Translations under genes and position numbers: made by a program | Part shown: one piece after another, positions 49,754 through 60,605 of the stretch | Position numbering within the stretch: position 1 is the first letter of the stretch | Layout: each line of letters opens with the position of its first letter | Notes under the pieces: generated by a model | Databases searched by the model: none | Told to the model about the DNA's origin: nothing | Seen by the model: only the letters and a program-made list of their open reading frames with translations | Origin: Margaritifera margaritifera | Taxonomy: Eukaryota; Mollusca; Bivalvia; Unionida; Margaritiferidae | Reading direction: 5' to 3' | Assembly: GCA_029931535.1 (NCBI GenBank) | Contig: JAQPZY010000924.1 | Location: 558,001 to 622,000, forward strand | DNA length: 64,000 bases

Positions 49754-49972
49754 TACCATATATACTTGCTTATAAGTTGTATCCAACTCCAAACTGCACA
49801 GACTGAGATCTGCCATTGCACAATGCACCAACAGATCTGGGTCTATGCAGTTTGTTAAGAGGAATCAGAACCAACAAATAGACCAGGATCTGCTGGTACA
49901 TTATGCAACAGCAGATCAGGTTCTATGTTCTTTGCAGTTGGACCCAACTTATAAGCGAGTATCGATGGTATC
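49754..49972. mobile_element. MITE with TA target site (copy 1)
   Basis: The left end is TA then CCATATATACTTGCTTATAA followed by gttgtatccaact. The right end is the inverted agttggacccaacttataag + CGAGTATCGATGG then TA. Inside, gatctgnnnntgcanaatgc-type segments are present as inverted copies. About 215 bp between the TAs. TA flanks suggest a Tc1/mariner-type non-autonomous element. A relative lies at 53814-54017. Confidence 0.7.
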
Positions 49973-52900
49973 TCATTGTAATCTAGGCAGATAAAAGTGT
50001 TTCATTTGTATGCAGGTATGCAGTATAAGACAAGAAGTGTAAACATTCTTTATTTAAGTGTGTAGGATACCCCCCCCAGTCCCCCCGAGAGTGACATTTT
50101 TCCAATATATTCTACAATATGCCTGTCTCAGAGTAATCTTTATGATGATATGATGGTGTCAGCTTAGCATGTTCTATAATTGATGAATGGCCAAGTTACA
50201 GCCATGCCTACATGTACTTCTGAAACAACAATTACTATACCTGGCATGCTTACACCAAAGATGGTGACAGTTGGGTATGCATGTACTATGCCACTCAATT
50301 TATATGAAAAGTACTTGAAAGGTATTTAAATCATGTTTAAATCTGACAGCAACGATACAAATATTTTAGTGAAGGCTACTGTGAAAACACAAAACTCTTT
50401 AACCATGATATCTGCCAAGTGCCATAGGAGTGAGAAAATGAGAAACTATACTTCATCAACCTGGACATGGAACCAGGGAAAGTGAATGATTCCCACCGCA
50501 TGGTGTGACACATTCAGTTTTTTTAAATTTTTTATGTATTCTTCTTTTAGATAATAGGAAATAAAAAGAAAAAAGAAAGACAGACAAACAGAACAGATAA
50601 AATAGAAAAAGTGACAAAGAACAAAACTTGGAAGTAGATCTACTTGTATACTTTATTGCAAAGTTTAAAATCATTGATACAGCATTTTATCAATGAGCAT
50701 CCACTTTCATGCTCGTTCAATGTTATTTTTAAATTTTGTATTAATATATTAAATGTGATTTAACCCTTTATTTCAATGACATCCTCTTACACACACCCTC
50801 CAGCCTATGATATTGTGCATCTACAGAAGAGTCAAGAACCTCCTGACATCAAACAAAGCCAGGTATTCACAACTCTCATAACATATATTACAAACAAAAC
50901 AATCTCATGAAGTATCATAAGCAATAGGAAGGTACATGTAGATGTAAAGGGGTATATTTCTGAAACAACAAAATGCTGTTAAGTCCTTGCCATGTAATCT
51001 TACATATACCAAACAAAATTAGCTATGTTTATAACTGAACTCTGCCTTTGGTTACTTCGGTTTAAATTACTGCTGATGAAATTTATTCACAGATCTTTAA
51101 CCTTTTAATTTAATTTACCAATAATGACCTGAACTATATTTATTGAAAATATAGTGTGTTCTTTTTGTCATCCTTTGTCTTCTATTCAAATTTAATTTTC
51201 TTCTTCTGTTTCTTTAATTTTTATTTTTCTTTCTATTTTAATAAATGGATACAAAATTTCTTAATTAAAAAGATTGCTCCAGGTGACATAGTACATAATT
51301 TTTCATTTTACTCAAAAAGTAAATAAATTTTTAGGAGTCACAGCTGATGACACTCTATCATGGAATAACAGATAAACCCTGTATGTAGCAAAATTTCCTT
51401 CAAGAGATTTCACCTGAAAAGAAAGCATTTTTTAATAATGCCGCAATCAAGAATGACTTTTTACATTAGTTTTATATCAATAGTTTTATATTCTCTCATT
51501 TTAATTATTGTTCCAATGTGTGTACACATTGCTGATCTCTTTTAAAGTGCAATAAACGCCTGAATTGGCTAGAATTGTTTTAGGGCTTTTGGCTCAACAC
51601 TCCATTGAGAACACATAAAATGTATTATTATTTTTGTCCTAAAAATTTTGTTCAATCAAGGTAACTAAGATAAGTATTTCCTCTCTTTTTGAGGAATATA
51701 TGGGGATTAAGTTATCTCACCTGTCCAAATGTGCATGCATATAAAATGTCACGCAGTCCCTCCTATACCACAGAGACTTCAAACTTTGAGATGTGACTGG
51801 GGGTGGTCTGAAGACTTTTACAATGGTTTTGGAATCTGGACCCATTTTGTGGTTGCCAAGCCTGAGAGGTCCAAACATATAACTGAGAAAAATATGGGAA
51901 TATTCTGTTTCAGCAAGATACTTCACTAATTAATTATAAATAGCAGTAAAACTTTGCTAAACCGGAGACTGTTGGGAACAAAACTTTTGGTTATTTTATT
52001 GGGGTGGCCAGTGTAAGGGGTGGGGGGATGATTTGTATTTGAATGGCTTAAGTGGGAGTAAAACATGGGGCAAGTCTGCAAGAAGGATGAGTTACAAAGA
52101 GGCCAGCTGAGGGAAATTTCACCATATATAAATGAGCAATACAGACACTACATCCTCATAAGGTATAATAACATGTACAAAAGGAAATTGGATCATAGCT
52201 TCATGATTTGTCCTTCCTCTTTCATTTGGGCCTCTTGTGTGCAATTAACTTCAGCCAATGAGGCAGATTCTACATCAAATTAGATGAAATCATAACAGGA
52301 AAATGTTGGTCTATGGTCGGAAATGTACAATTTTAAAAAGCTTAACCACAACACACTTGCACACTTCTTCGAGGTTCAACCTTGGACTACATAGATATGA
52401 TCCACTGTGAACATACAGTGTTTGTAAAACATATCTCATGATCTCATGTTTTGTCCCACCCCCTCAATCTGTGCCCCAGGGTGGGTGGGTATGGATAGAC
52501 CTAGGGACCAATGTTGATTACATATCTGAATTTGTCTTGTCATGCCTAGTTTACCCCCAATTTTATATCCCAAAGTTTAAAATCACTTACATATGATCTG
52601 CAAAAGTGCTCCCACCCCCATGTGATGGCAAATTTGAAAACTGTTGTGCAATCTAAAGATTACCCCCAATTATATCCCAAGATTTCACATATCTAACTTG
52701 CAATCTGTTGTCCCCACTCACAAGGGATACAAAATTATAAAACTGTATTGCACATCTACAAACCACCCCCAATTATATCTGAAGGTTTCTTACTGCTTTT
52801 TTGACAGATGTAGCAAGAGTAACGCAAGCATGCACAAATGTCTGGATGGGCATTATCACATAATTACCACCTTTTCTTCAAAAAGTTCACTGAATAATTC

Positions 52901-53146
52901 TCTACATGGTTGGAGTGACCCCTCGAATACAGTATATCTCCCATGACAAGACCAGGAGACCAGCATAACAAATTTGTCAAAATGGGATGGACTTTTTATC
53001 AAACAAAAAAATCCTTCATAGCTATTTGCCAAACTTTTGTAAAACTGAGAGATGGTGTTATCATTAAGCATGGACTTGTCATCAGATAAATATAGGAAGA
53101 GCCATAAATATATGGGGCGGCCATTCTGCAGAGGAAGCCCAGGTTA
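49973..53146. other. no gene; old monomer fragments only
   Basis: Mostly unassigned AT-rich DNA. The piece at 52560-52760 repeats the phrase acccccaattatatccc three times in about 180 bp. The piece at 52900-53090 resembles the ends of the monomer blocks near 8700-9060 and 14000-14100 (gagagatggtgttatcatta). A gcaagtctgcaagaaggatg phrase near 52072 echoes the 33-bp array. Confidence 0.45.
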
Positions 53147-53396
53147 CACATCAGGGGCTAGCTTAGGGCACTATTACTATTACACATCAGGGGCTAGCTT
53201 AGGGCACTATTACTATTACACATCAGGGCTAGCTTAGAGCACTATTACTATTACACATCAGGGGCTAGCTTAGGGCACTATTACTATTACACATCAGGGG
53301 CTAGCTTAGGGCACTATTACTATTACACATCAGGGGCTAGCTTAGGGCACTATTACTATTACACATCAGGGGCTAGCTTAGGGCACTATTACTATA
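53147..53396. repeat. 36-bp minisatellite, seven nearly identical copies
   Basis: The unit is cacatcaggggctagcttag + ggcactattactatta (36 bp; cacatcag at 53147, 53183, 53219 and on). Copies differ at one or two positions only. Confidence 0.97.
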
Positions 53397-53813
53397 AAAC
53401 ATTCTGAAGTAGCTAAGTGTTTTACAACATTAATTATGAACAGTACTCCAAAACATCAGACTCTTTGCATTTTTAACATAAGAATGAATCTGAAAACTCT
53501 GTTTCAAAATGTCTATCTTTCCGAACACCTCATTGGCCAATCGCACCCCCCCCCCCCCATTTTACAGACATAAAATAGTCCTCTTTCAGTACTCAAGTTC
53601 AGTATTTCCTCCATGATAAGAACAGGGGGCCAGACTGATAAATGTGCCAACTTAATACAAAGAGCAATCTATTTTTAGAACTCTCACTCTTCTGTTGACT
53701 GTATTAATCATGCTGGGACCAAGACAACTGCCATTTTAATCCAAGTATATGTACATTAATACAGAAGGAAGTTTAGATAATATACATGTATCCATTCATC
53801 ACAGCTCTTAACT
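53397..53813. other. no gene; nothing recognised
   Basis: AT-rich DNA with a C-run near 53547-53558. The wording ccatgataagaacagggggc near 53610 echoes that near 8750 and 52940, a dispersed old repeat. Confidence 0.4.
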
Positions 53814-54017
53814 GACCATTATGGTCCAACTGCAAACAACACAAACCCTGATCTCCCATTGCATAATGTGCTGGCAGATCAGGGTCTATGTTATTTATTC
53901 CAATGATTACTCATAACAAACTGTATAGACCCAGAACTACCAGCGCATTATGCAATGGCAGATCTGGGTCTATGCAGTTTTCAGTTGGGTTCAACTTATA
54001 ATGGAGTATATATGGTA
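53814..54017. mobile_element. MITE related to the 49754 element (copy 2)
   Basis: The right end gggttcaacttataatggag + tatatatgg and TA matches copy 1. Inner segments gatcagggtctatgttattt and cagatctgggtctatgcagt match as well. The left end (accattatggtccaactgc) is degraded. Confidence 0.65.
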
Positions 54018-55689
54018 GGTAGATCTCTAAATTATAATTTCCTTGGTTGGGGGCTCCATATGAAGTAATCTGGTATTTATCATGTTTTGACTTACAAAAA
54101 AATTTAATTTATGATTTGTTAGAGTATTTAGACTGCACTTGGCATTTTAATGTCAATGGTATTAGATCTTTCATGATTGGCCTATAGATGACATCACTGT
54201 GCTACCACAGTGGATGGCAAAAGATATGGGAAATGCATATGAAGGGCAGTGATGAATTAAGTTCAACAACTGAGGAAATTTTCACATACATGTATCTTTT
54301 ATGATGCTGTCAAAAAAATGTTTTAGTTTTATTTCAATTCATAAGAAGTGAAAAATTTAACTGGTTTTGATAAATTTAAGCAATAACTCTTATCAACATT
54401 GCATCTATGTAATCCTACCACAAAAGGTCGGAACCAAATGACAAGTCACATGACCGTGTCATGATGTACATACAGTACATGCAGTGTGTAAAAAGGTTAA
54501 TTTGGTTTTTCTCCACACAGCTATTATGTAGTTATTAGTTTTAACATGCTATTTCTTTTTGGCTTTGGATAACCCCAAAAAAACGAGTTGACTTCCTGTG
54601 TACAATTTTAACAGTGTTCATCAGGGTTCTGTGGGATGCAGAAATCCGCATAAAAGTATGCACACATTTCACTTTTGGATGCATGAAAAATCAAACAGCA
54701 GAGTCCTCTTTACACAAGCTTTTTTGTCTGTGAAATTCTCTTTTATTTCATCTGTTTCTACAAAGCGAGTATCAATCACGTAGCATGCAAGCTATCAAAC
54801 AAAGTTCAAGTGATTTTAATGGGATTTATAGGTGAAGCCGTATAGGCCAGATCTTAGCAGACAAAGGGATTAAGACAACTGTTAATCAAATGTCGGTGTA
54901 TAATCCTCATTTTGATCAAAACAATAATTACACGCGGGTGTGCTTTGACACCTCTCTTGCTCAGCAGTTTTAATCCATCATATTAAAAATCCTTATGAGC
55001 CGTTTCAAACACTTGCATGTTATCATATACATATTTATAAAAATAGTGCCAATATTTTGGGATTTATTTTGTGTCGGAGGAATATGAACTCCAATGTTAA
55101 GCGTCATAAATCATTATAAAATCAGCAGTTTTTTGGTGTCATGTACAGAGATATACCTTCGTTTTCAAGTTATTATCATATGTTTACTATTCCGATGGCA
55201 ACATTACATAATTTCTTTGGTGCCAAGCGCAAGGCTGTAGATTAGCACAATTTCCACGAGACTAGCCAACATAAATTAGTAGATGCATCAAGTTTTGATG
55301 AAGAAAACAGATCAAAAAGACTGAGAGATTCATGAAATGAATCATGGAATAGGACAGTCCCATGGGCCAAAAAACGAGAAAACCATGTAACAATAGGAGC
55401 TTTATGCATGTTAGGTCATGACCGTGGAAGGAATAATGCAATGGCAACCCAAGGAACACTGAAGTTCCAAAGTTCAACATAATCACATCATGACTTTATT
55501 AGTTCCCCATAAAAAAGCACATGATCAATTTTGTTTAGTTTTTATTTGTACCCATGTTTCTTTCATCATACTTAAATGCAGAGACCAGAATAACTCTAGA
55601 TATCACCTTTCATTTCCCAGCTGAATTGTCAGCATAACTTTATTCTTAGAAGAGCATGCTGGCTGTACTATATCTGAAATTTCTTGAAA
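54018..55689. other. no gene; nothing recognised
   Basis: AT-rich DNA with no repeat or coding motif that I can name. Confidence 0.4.
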
Positions 55690-56170
55690 AATGGTTTTAA
55701 AAAAAGATCTTTTGGTGGAATTTATTTCAGCATCGCTTCTCTTCATACAATGGTTGGAGGATTTTATTTAAACAATGTAGGCTAGATATGTAATTTGTGT
55801 AGATACATAAAAAGATTTTACTTTTTGTCCATGGCCAATTTATGGGGAAATCTCTTGAAAAAACAAAGAAACTGGGCATTTAGGTTACCAAGTTCATCAT
55901 CACTACTCCTCCCACACTGCTTGGATAATTTTATTGAAACTTTGTAGGCTAGGTAGTGAGTATATGATTGATTTAGATGTGCAAAGGGGTATTTTGAAAA
56001 TTTAGCTCATCATCACTTCACCTCCCACACTGTTTGAATGATTTTATTGAAACTTTGAAGGCCAGATGTGTGGTAAGTGCAGATGCTCATTAAGACTTTA
56101 ACTTTTCTTCTGTGGCCCTTTTCTTGAAAAATTGTTTTAAAAAATGCAGTAGATGTAAAAGATCTGTTTG
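55690..56170. repeat. diverged tandem monomers, about three copies
   Basis: gattttattgaaactttgta + ggcta recurs near 55757, 55927 and 56040, each followed by a tgtgcagat-like segment, and the phrase tcttgaaaaattgttttaaa flanks the block on both sides. Monomers are about 115-170 bp. Confidence 0.65.
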
Positions 56171-56567
56171 AAATAATCCCTACCCACCAAGGCTGATTTT
56201 TGCCCAACCACACCACCAGGGCTGGTTGGAACCACCATCCACCCACCTAAGAGGGGATTTGGGGTGGGGTGTAGTGCGTGTGTGCTGAAATCATCTCAGC
56301 ATGAAAATGTTGTCCTACACAACCTGGCCCTCCCATCCAGAACCAACAGAGTTTCTAGAGTGTATATACTATGGGAGTAGTAGTAACAATGTTGTGAAAA
56401 ACGTGCCTGGTTGCCTTTGTAAGTTTACCAACAACCTCAATAAAAGCTTCGGAGAGGCGAAAGTAGCAAAAGTTGTCCTGAACCTGCAGCTCCACACAAC
56501 CCTTTTGATTGGGACGATTGTACTGCAGGTCGTGGATGCTGTGGTCATGGAGCACTGGGGTCCCATA

Positions 56568-57008
56568 TTAAGGGCAGAGTTTTTTATGTCTTGGAAGGAT
56601 GCCATCACTGCTCCACCAGCAGTACAACAAAGGTATGATGCCTTTGCGGCCATCTTCTAATAAGGTGAGAAGCAGATGCCTGAGCTCAAGGCCAAGTTTG
56701 CTGCTATTTTTTACTTCACCAGTTTCGAACAGTTGCACTCCTGCATCAGCCAAGATGGCAGGTTTAGTCGGTTCAGCAAGTTTTTGGTGGGCCACCTCAA
56801 TGACAGCAGCAATTGTTTTGGGTGGCATAGTCTTGGCCATGAACAGTGCCAACTTGCTGAGGCAATCATGTACTGCTTCCACAGCCTTTTTGCCACTGCC
56901 AGCGGCCTTTGCCAGTGCTGTGGTGGTGATGGGTGCTGCCCTGACTATAGCTTGAAAGATATCACCCAGCCTGTCACCATGAAAAGTAGGCCAGCGCTGA
57001 CGACTCAT
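56568..57008 (-). pseudogene. pX/pVI-like virion core protein of the Polinton, putative
   Basis: The longest open frame of the block, 146 codons. The start is basic and Gly/Ala-rich with an amphipathic stretch (GDRLGDIFQAIVRAAPI, then ALAKAAGSGKKAVEAV), similar in style and position to the small core or membrane-lytic proteins next to the capsid genes of Polintons. The second half is Leu/Ala-rich without a motif. The assignment is by position and style only. Plus-strand frames over the same bases are longer in places, but have no such motif. Confidence 0.45.
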
Positions 57009-57129
57009 GTTGCATGTTTCTCATCTCTTTAGCTTGCTGCTGTTTTTCTGTTGCCCCCACTGTACCTGTTGTCCCAGCATGGCTAGCCATGGATGCTGGC
57101 TGTATAAGCATGCCCTTACACTCTAATAT

Positions 57130-57400
57130 ATGTATATTGGAGGATGGTCTTAGATATAGAACCCAATGGAGAGCATCTTGCCACAAAGATTGAGAAGGTT
57201 GCCATCCTGGTCAGTCAGTATAAAGCATAGTTTATTGATGCAAGGTCTTTTGCAAGATAAGTAGATGGGCTGTGGTGGTATGAATGACAGGAACCAGCTG
57301 GGTCTTTGTGTCCGGAGTAAAGCTATAGAGCACATAGTCAGGATTAGACTTGTTACTCATGCTAGAGTTCATGCAGGAACTATCCATGGTGTCACAGTAA
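57130..57400 (-). pseudogene. penton-like minor capsid protein, C-terminal part, broken
   Basis: The frame at 57335-57150 contains PIYLSCKRPCINKLCFIL and, at about 57218-57186, LTDQDGNLLNL, followed by a beta-strand-like end. This phrase is characteristic of the C-terminal end of minor capsid jelly-roll proteins of Polintons and relatives. Just upstream, in another frame, DYVLYSFTPDTK fits the segment before it. The N-terminal part is not readable. Confidence 0.7.
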
Positions 57401-57789
57401 GATATATGTCGTCCAGAGGCTGGTATTCTCTTGGATGATCTGCAGGCAGGTCGAGATGTCCTTGCCTACATGTTTTAGTATTTTCACAACATCGCAGGTG
57501 TCCATCTCAGCTTGCATCACATAAATTAGTGTAAATCAATTAAGCGCATCACAAATTTCTGTAATGAACTATTTAAATATGGCTTCGTATATGATATTGT
57601 CCTTTAGCAAACGTGTGCAGATGGTGATAGCCTCATTGACTAGCTCAAGGGATGTGTTGCCATCGTCTTGGGGTGCTTGGTTAACTTGGGAATAATGCCA
57701 GCACAGCTATGCGCAGCTTTGGCTTTGTAATGCAAGCAAGCCTTTACCTATGTGCTGATGGCTTAAACGGTAGATGACAGCAAGCTGTG

Positions 57790-58123
57790 GAGGCTTATAA
57801 ATCAGTCAAATTCAGAAATTATTTTTCCCACAATGCGAGACTTGAATGGGATACGTTTGTGCATCTTGAAAACAAACTCTGCCCAGTCATCAGCCCCCTA
57901 CTTGCCTGTTCGTTTCTTTCTTCATGAAGCTTCCCATCCAGACTTTGCTTATTTTAGCAAAGTCAGATGCTTTGGGCTCGGACATGTCTTTTATATACTT
58001 TTCGAGTTTTTCAAGGTCGGTGGTGAGCTGCTCAGAAGCAAGCAGTAGAGCAGCAATGAAGCCTTCGGGTAGCCTTTCCATCAGTGATGTGGTTGACTCC
58101 TTACTTTCCTGAACTGCCTGCAT
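57790..58123 (-). pseudogene. helical protein of the Polinton block, unassigned
   Basis: The frame from 58123 reads a charged, helix-prone protein (LLASEQLTTDLEKLEKYIKD, MSEPKASDFAKISKVW) that stops near 57890. A second frame continues with DDWAEFVFKMHKRI and ends EFD at a TGA near 57790, so one frameshift splits it. Several Polinton genes have such coiled-coil products; I cannot name this one. Confidence 0.4.
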
Positions 58124-58644
58124 TTTTCCTTGAACTCCTTGCGAGTCTCCTCAGTTGCCTTTGTGGCACAGGCAATGGTCTTTGTTGGTTTAATAAGATG
58201 TGAAAAGCTATTTTTTTAACTTGTAGGTGACATCAACCTATGCGAGCAGACGGCTGTTTAGCATGTCATGCAGTTCATTGCAGCAGGCAATGAACTCCTC
58301 CATTATTCATATCTTGTCTTGCATGCTTGACATTTTGATAAATGGCACAGTATGCCAGGCGTGTTGACCCACTAAATGTAGCACCAGCTAGCACCTAGCA
58401 GTTTTTCACTGTGCTAGCACCTTGTAGTTTTTTTGCACTGCCCTAGGGCAGGTAACAAGCAGCAGTCCACAAGCTACTGAGGACCACATGAAACTTGACT
58501 GGGAATGTGCTGGTAAGGTCTATGGTGGTGTGGTGAAGCTACATGGTGTGGACATTGCTTCGCTGAAGAAATTAAAGTCGCCCAGTTCAAATCGGTGGTG
58601 CACCATGTGGTGTGCATGTTCTGCAAACCATGGATCCCAGTGTC

Positions 58645-59195
58645 TCAAAAGAGGATGACCATATTACCATTGTCATAAATCACCTTCGGTATGTGGACAA
58701 AGGACTGAGGCAAGTACAATACATCAGCATTTTTATGCCACCCATGGTGAAAGAAACGTACATGTAGGATTCTTCGGCCCCTCATGCATCACATCGTCAT
58801 AGACAATATCATTGTCCTGGTCACGGTTTAGTTCATCAGGGCTTGTGGCCTCTTCAGTGTTGAAGATCAACATTATGGGGTCCAAAATTGCGACAAGTAT
58901 TTCATCATTCAGCTTTTCACCCATGACAATGATATGATACATGTCTCAACCAGCAACTTAACCTGCTTGAAAACTGTGGTGTCATTGATCTGCTGCAGGA
59001 TTTCGCATTATTTCTGATTACGCTAGGTGCAGCCACATAAATCATGTTCCATTTCATCCAGCACATCAGGAGGTTTAGCAGCAGCTGCATCTTTCTGCAG
59101 CCTGAGGGGCCTATGAGCAGTGCCTGGATGTGGTCAGGTGGCAAGGCCCAGTGGTGCCATGGCTTTTTTGTGGCTGAGAAGTCAATCATGTCCAT
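58645..59195 (-). pseudogene. A32-like (FtsK/HerA) genome-packaging ATPase, broken
   Basis: The family pumps DNA into capsids. The first frame (59195-58917) has HHWALPPDHIQALLIGPSGC with a Walker A-like GPSGCRKM near 59111-59088; the family has GK followed by Ser/Thr, so two key positions are changed. A second frame (58942-58733) holds a Walker B-like IVYDDVM with its Asp pair near 58793-58798. A third frame ends at a TGA near 58645 and reads ADVLYLPQSFVHIPK, the conserved end of Polinton ATPases. At least two frameshifts separate the parts. The identification rests on the order and spacing of these three motifs. Confidence 0.85.
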
Positions 59196-59274
59196 GGTAT
59201 TAAAGGGCCACTACATCCTTTAAAATGCTTGCATATTGTCTGTGATGAAGACAGAAGACTGAGACTGCATGCTG

Positions 59275-59600
59275 CTATTGGGTGCAGCTCACCAATGGGG
59301 AAAGAATTTGCGCAGTATGCGGGGTAAACAATTCCACCATTATCATGCATTCAGCTGATGCATGGTACAACAGGGGCATGGTACAACAGGGCATGTGAGC
59401 CAAAGCACAGTGGTAACATCTCTGCCAGCATTGAAAAGCTGCCAGGGTTGTCTTGAAGCAAGTATTCCTAGGAAAAGCATCTGCCACATCACAACTGCTG
59501 CAAGCCGGGCACAAGACTTGACATTCAACTGTACACAAACATACGGCACAAGTTCAGCAAGGCTCCAATAAACTGTGTGGATGCTGGGTGCTACTGACAT
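59275..59600 (-). other. Cys-rich frames at the 5' side of the Polinton block
   Basis: Two overlapping minus frames of 85 and 87 codons, both unusually Cys-rich (VLCPACSSCDVAD; CPVVPCPCCTMH). In Polintons the protease often adjoins the ATPase, but I see no His-Asp-Cys pattern of that protease here. A short ggtacaacaggg-type duplication at 59363-59395 adds length. Unassigned. Confidence 0.3.
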
Positions 59601-59711
59601 GACCTTGCTAATTCACAAAGTTGCGATAGATGTGAAACCATCTTCCACCTCCAATTTGGATTAGATAAAGAAGTTCTAGCAGGGATACCTGTTCAAAACC
59701 ATTAAAAATAT

Positions 59712-60601
59712 TGTTACGGAATCATACCTCTTTTTCCTTTTTATAATGATATAATTTATTATTTTATGATCTCTGTTCTTAGTCTAAACTGCGGATACCA
59801 TATGAGTATACATACAACAACCTTTCGATCGATAAATGGTCACATGACTAATTGAGTGCGAAAAAGATGTCGACCTAGTTCTGTACTTTTAGAAATTAAC
59901 ATTGCAGGGTCACATTCCCATTCTGAATCAACATGATGTTTACTGGTTAAGAATTTAAGAGCGTGAGAACGTAAACATTATGACGCATAACCTAGTTCCT
60001 GATTGGTTCGTAGAGGGTTGAATTATTTTGTAATACTCTGTTATTGGAGACGGAGTAAGGGTTTTTCAATTCAATACTGCGCACTTATTATGTATATATA
60101 GACAATAATCCTCTGATTATTATTCTAGCAGTTACTTGAGAGAATAGAGGTCATATTGAAATTTATTGTCAGTTCAGTGTGGGAATTACTTTGAAGATTC
60201 ATTATTAATACAATACATTTAGAAGTCAGTATTGTCTTCATCTGAATTAATATACAGTTCCGTGGAATTATCAGGAACATTTCTAACACTTGTGAGATTC
60301 CAGACTTACAAGGATTATTTGGATTTACTTGAAATTTATCAACACATTAGCACATCAAAGGCTATTTTATTCGGAATACTACATCCGGATTATTTGGATT
60401 AACTTCAGGAAGTGAACTTTAAAACATTTTAGGACTTTTTAGGATATTCTATACTGTAAGTTATTTTTAATTCTTTCACTTTGATTGTTTGTTGAATTAT
60501 TTTAATACTTTTAATACTTTAGGAAATTAAAGATTTGCATTTTTATCTTGAAAGCTTGTTTGTGTCTTTTATCTTGTTACATTACCCCTAGAGTCGTAAC
60601 A
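59712..60601. mobile_element. solo LTR, 890 bp, with 4-bp target-site duplication
   Basis: It begins TGTTACGG and ends CGTAACA; the first and last seven bases are perfect inverted repeats with TG...CA ends. ATAT flanks it on both sides (59708-59711 and 60602-60605). Inside, a TATA-like tatgtatatatagac at about 60090-60104 would suit an LTR promoter, which would place transcription on the plus strand. No gag-pol is attached. A 4-bp duplication suits some Gypsy elements, but the class is not proven. Confidence 0.8.
60090..60104 (+). promoter_or_regulatory. candidate TATA box inside the solo LTR
   Basis: tatgtatatatagac lies about 380 bp into the LTR, followed about 25-30 bases later by ctctgattattattctagca. 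The position suits a retrotransposon promoter with a following start site. It is a prediction from motif and context only. Confidence 0.4.
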
Positions 60602-60605
60602 ATAT

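Larger units (their letters stand above)
56290..59650 (-). mobile_element. decayed Polinton/Maverick-type element, capsid and ATPase block
   Basis: A 3.3-kb block, richer in G and C than its surroundings, carries broken minus-strand genes in this order: unassigned Cys-rich frame (59600-59275), A32-like packaging ATPase (59195-58645), helical frame (58123-57890), minor capsid (penton-like) end (about 57400-57130), and a pX/pVI-like frame (57008-56568). This combination is known from Polintons and the related adintovirus-like elements. No DNA polymerase B, integrase or long terminal inverted repeat was found in the window, so the block is a fragment. All genes are inactivated by stops or shifts. 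Confidence 0.8.

Noticed and set aside
56301..56955. Plus-strand ORFs of 118-119 codons over the Polinton block
   Set aside because: The recognisable ATPase and capsid motifs of the block are all on the minus strand, and the plus frames have no family motif.
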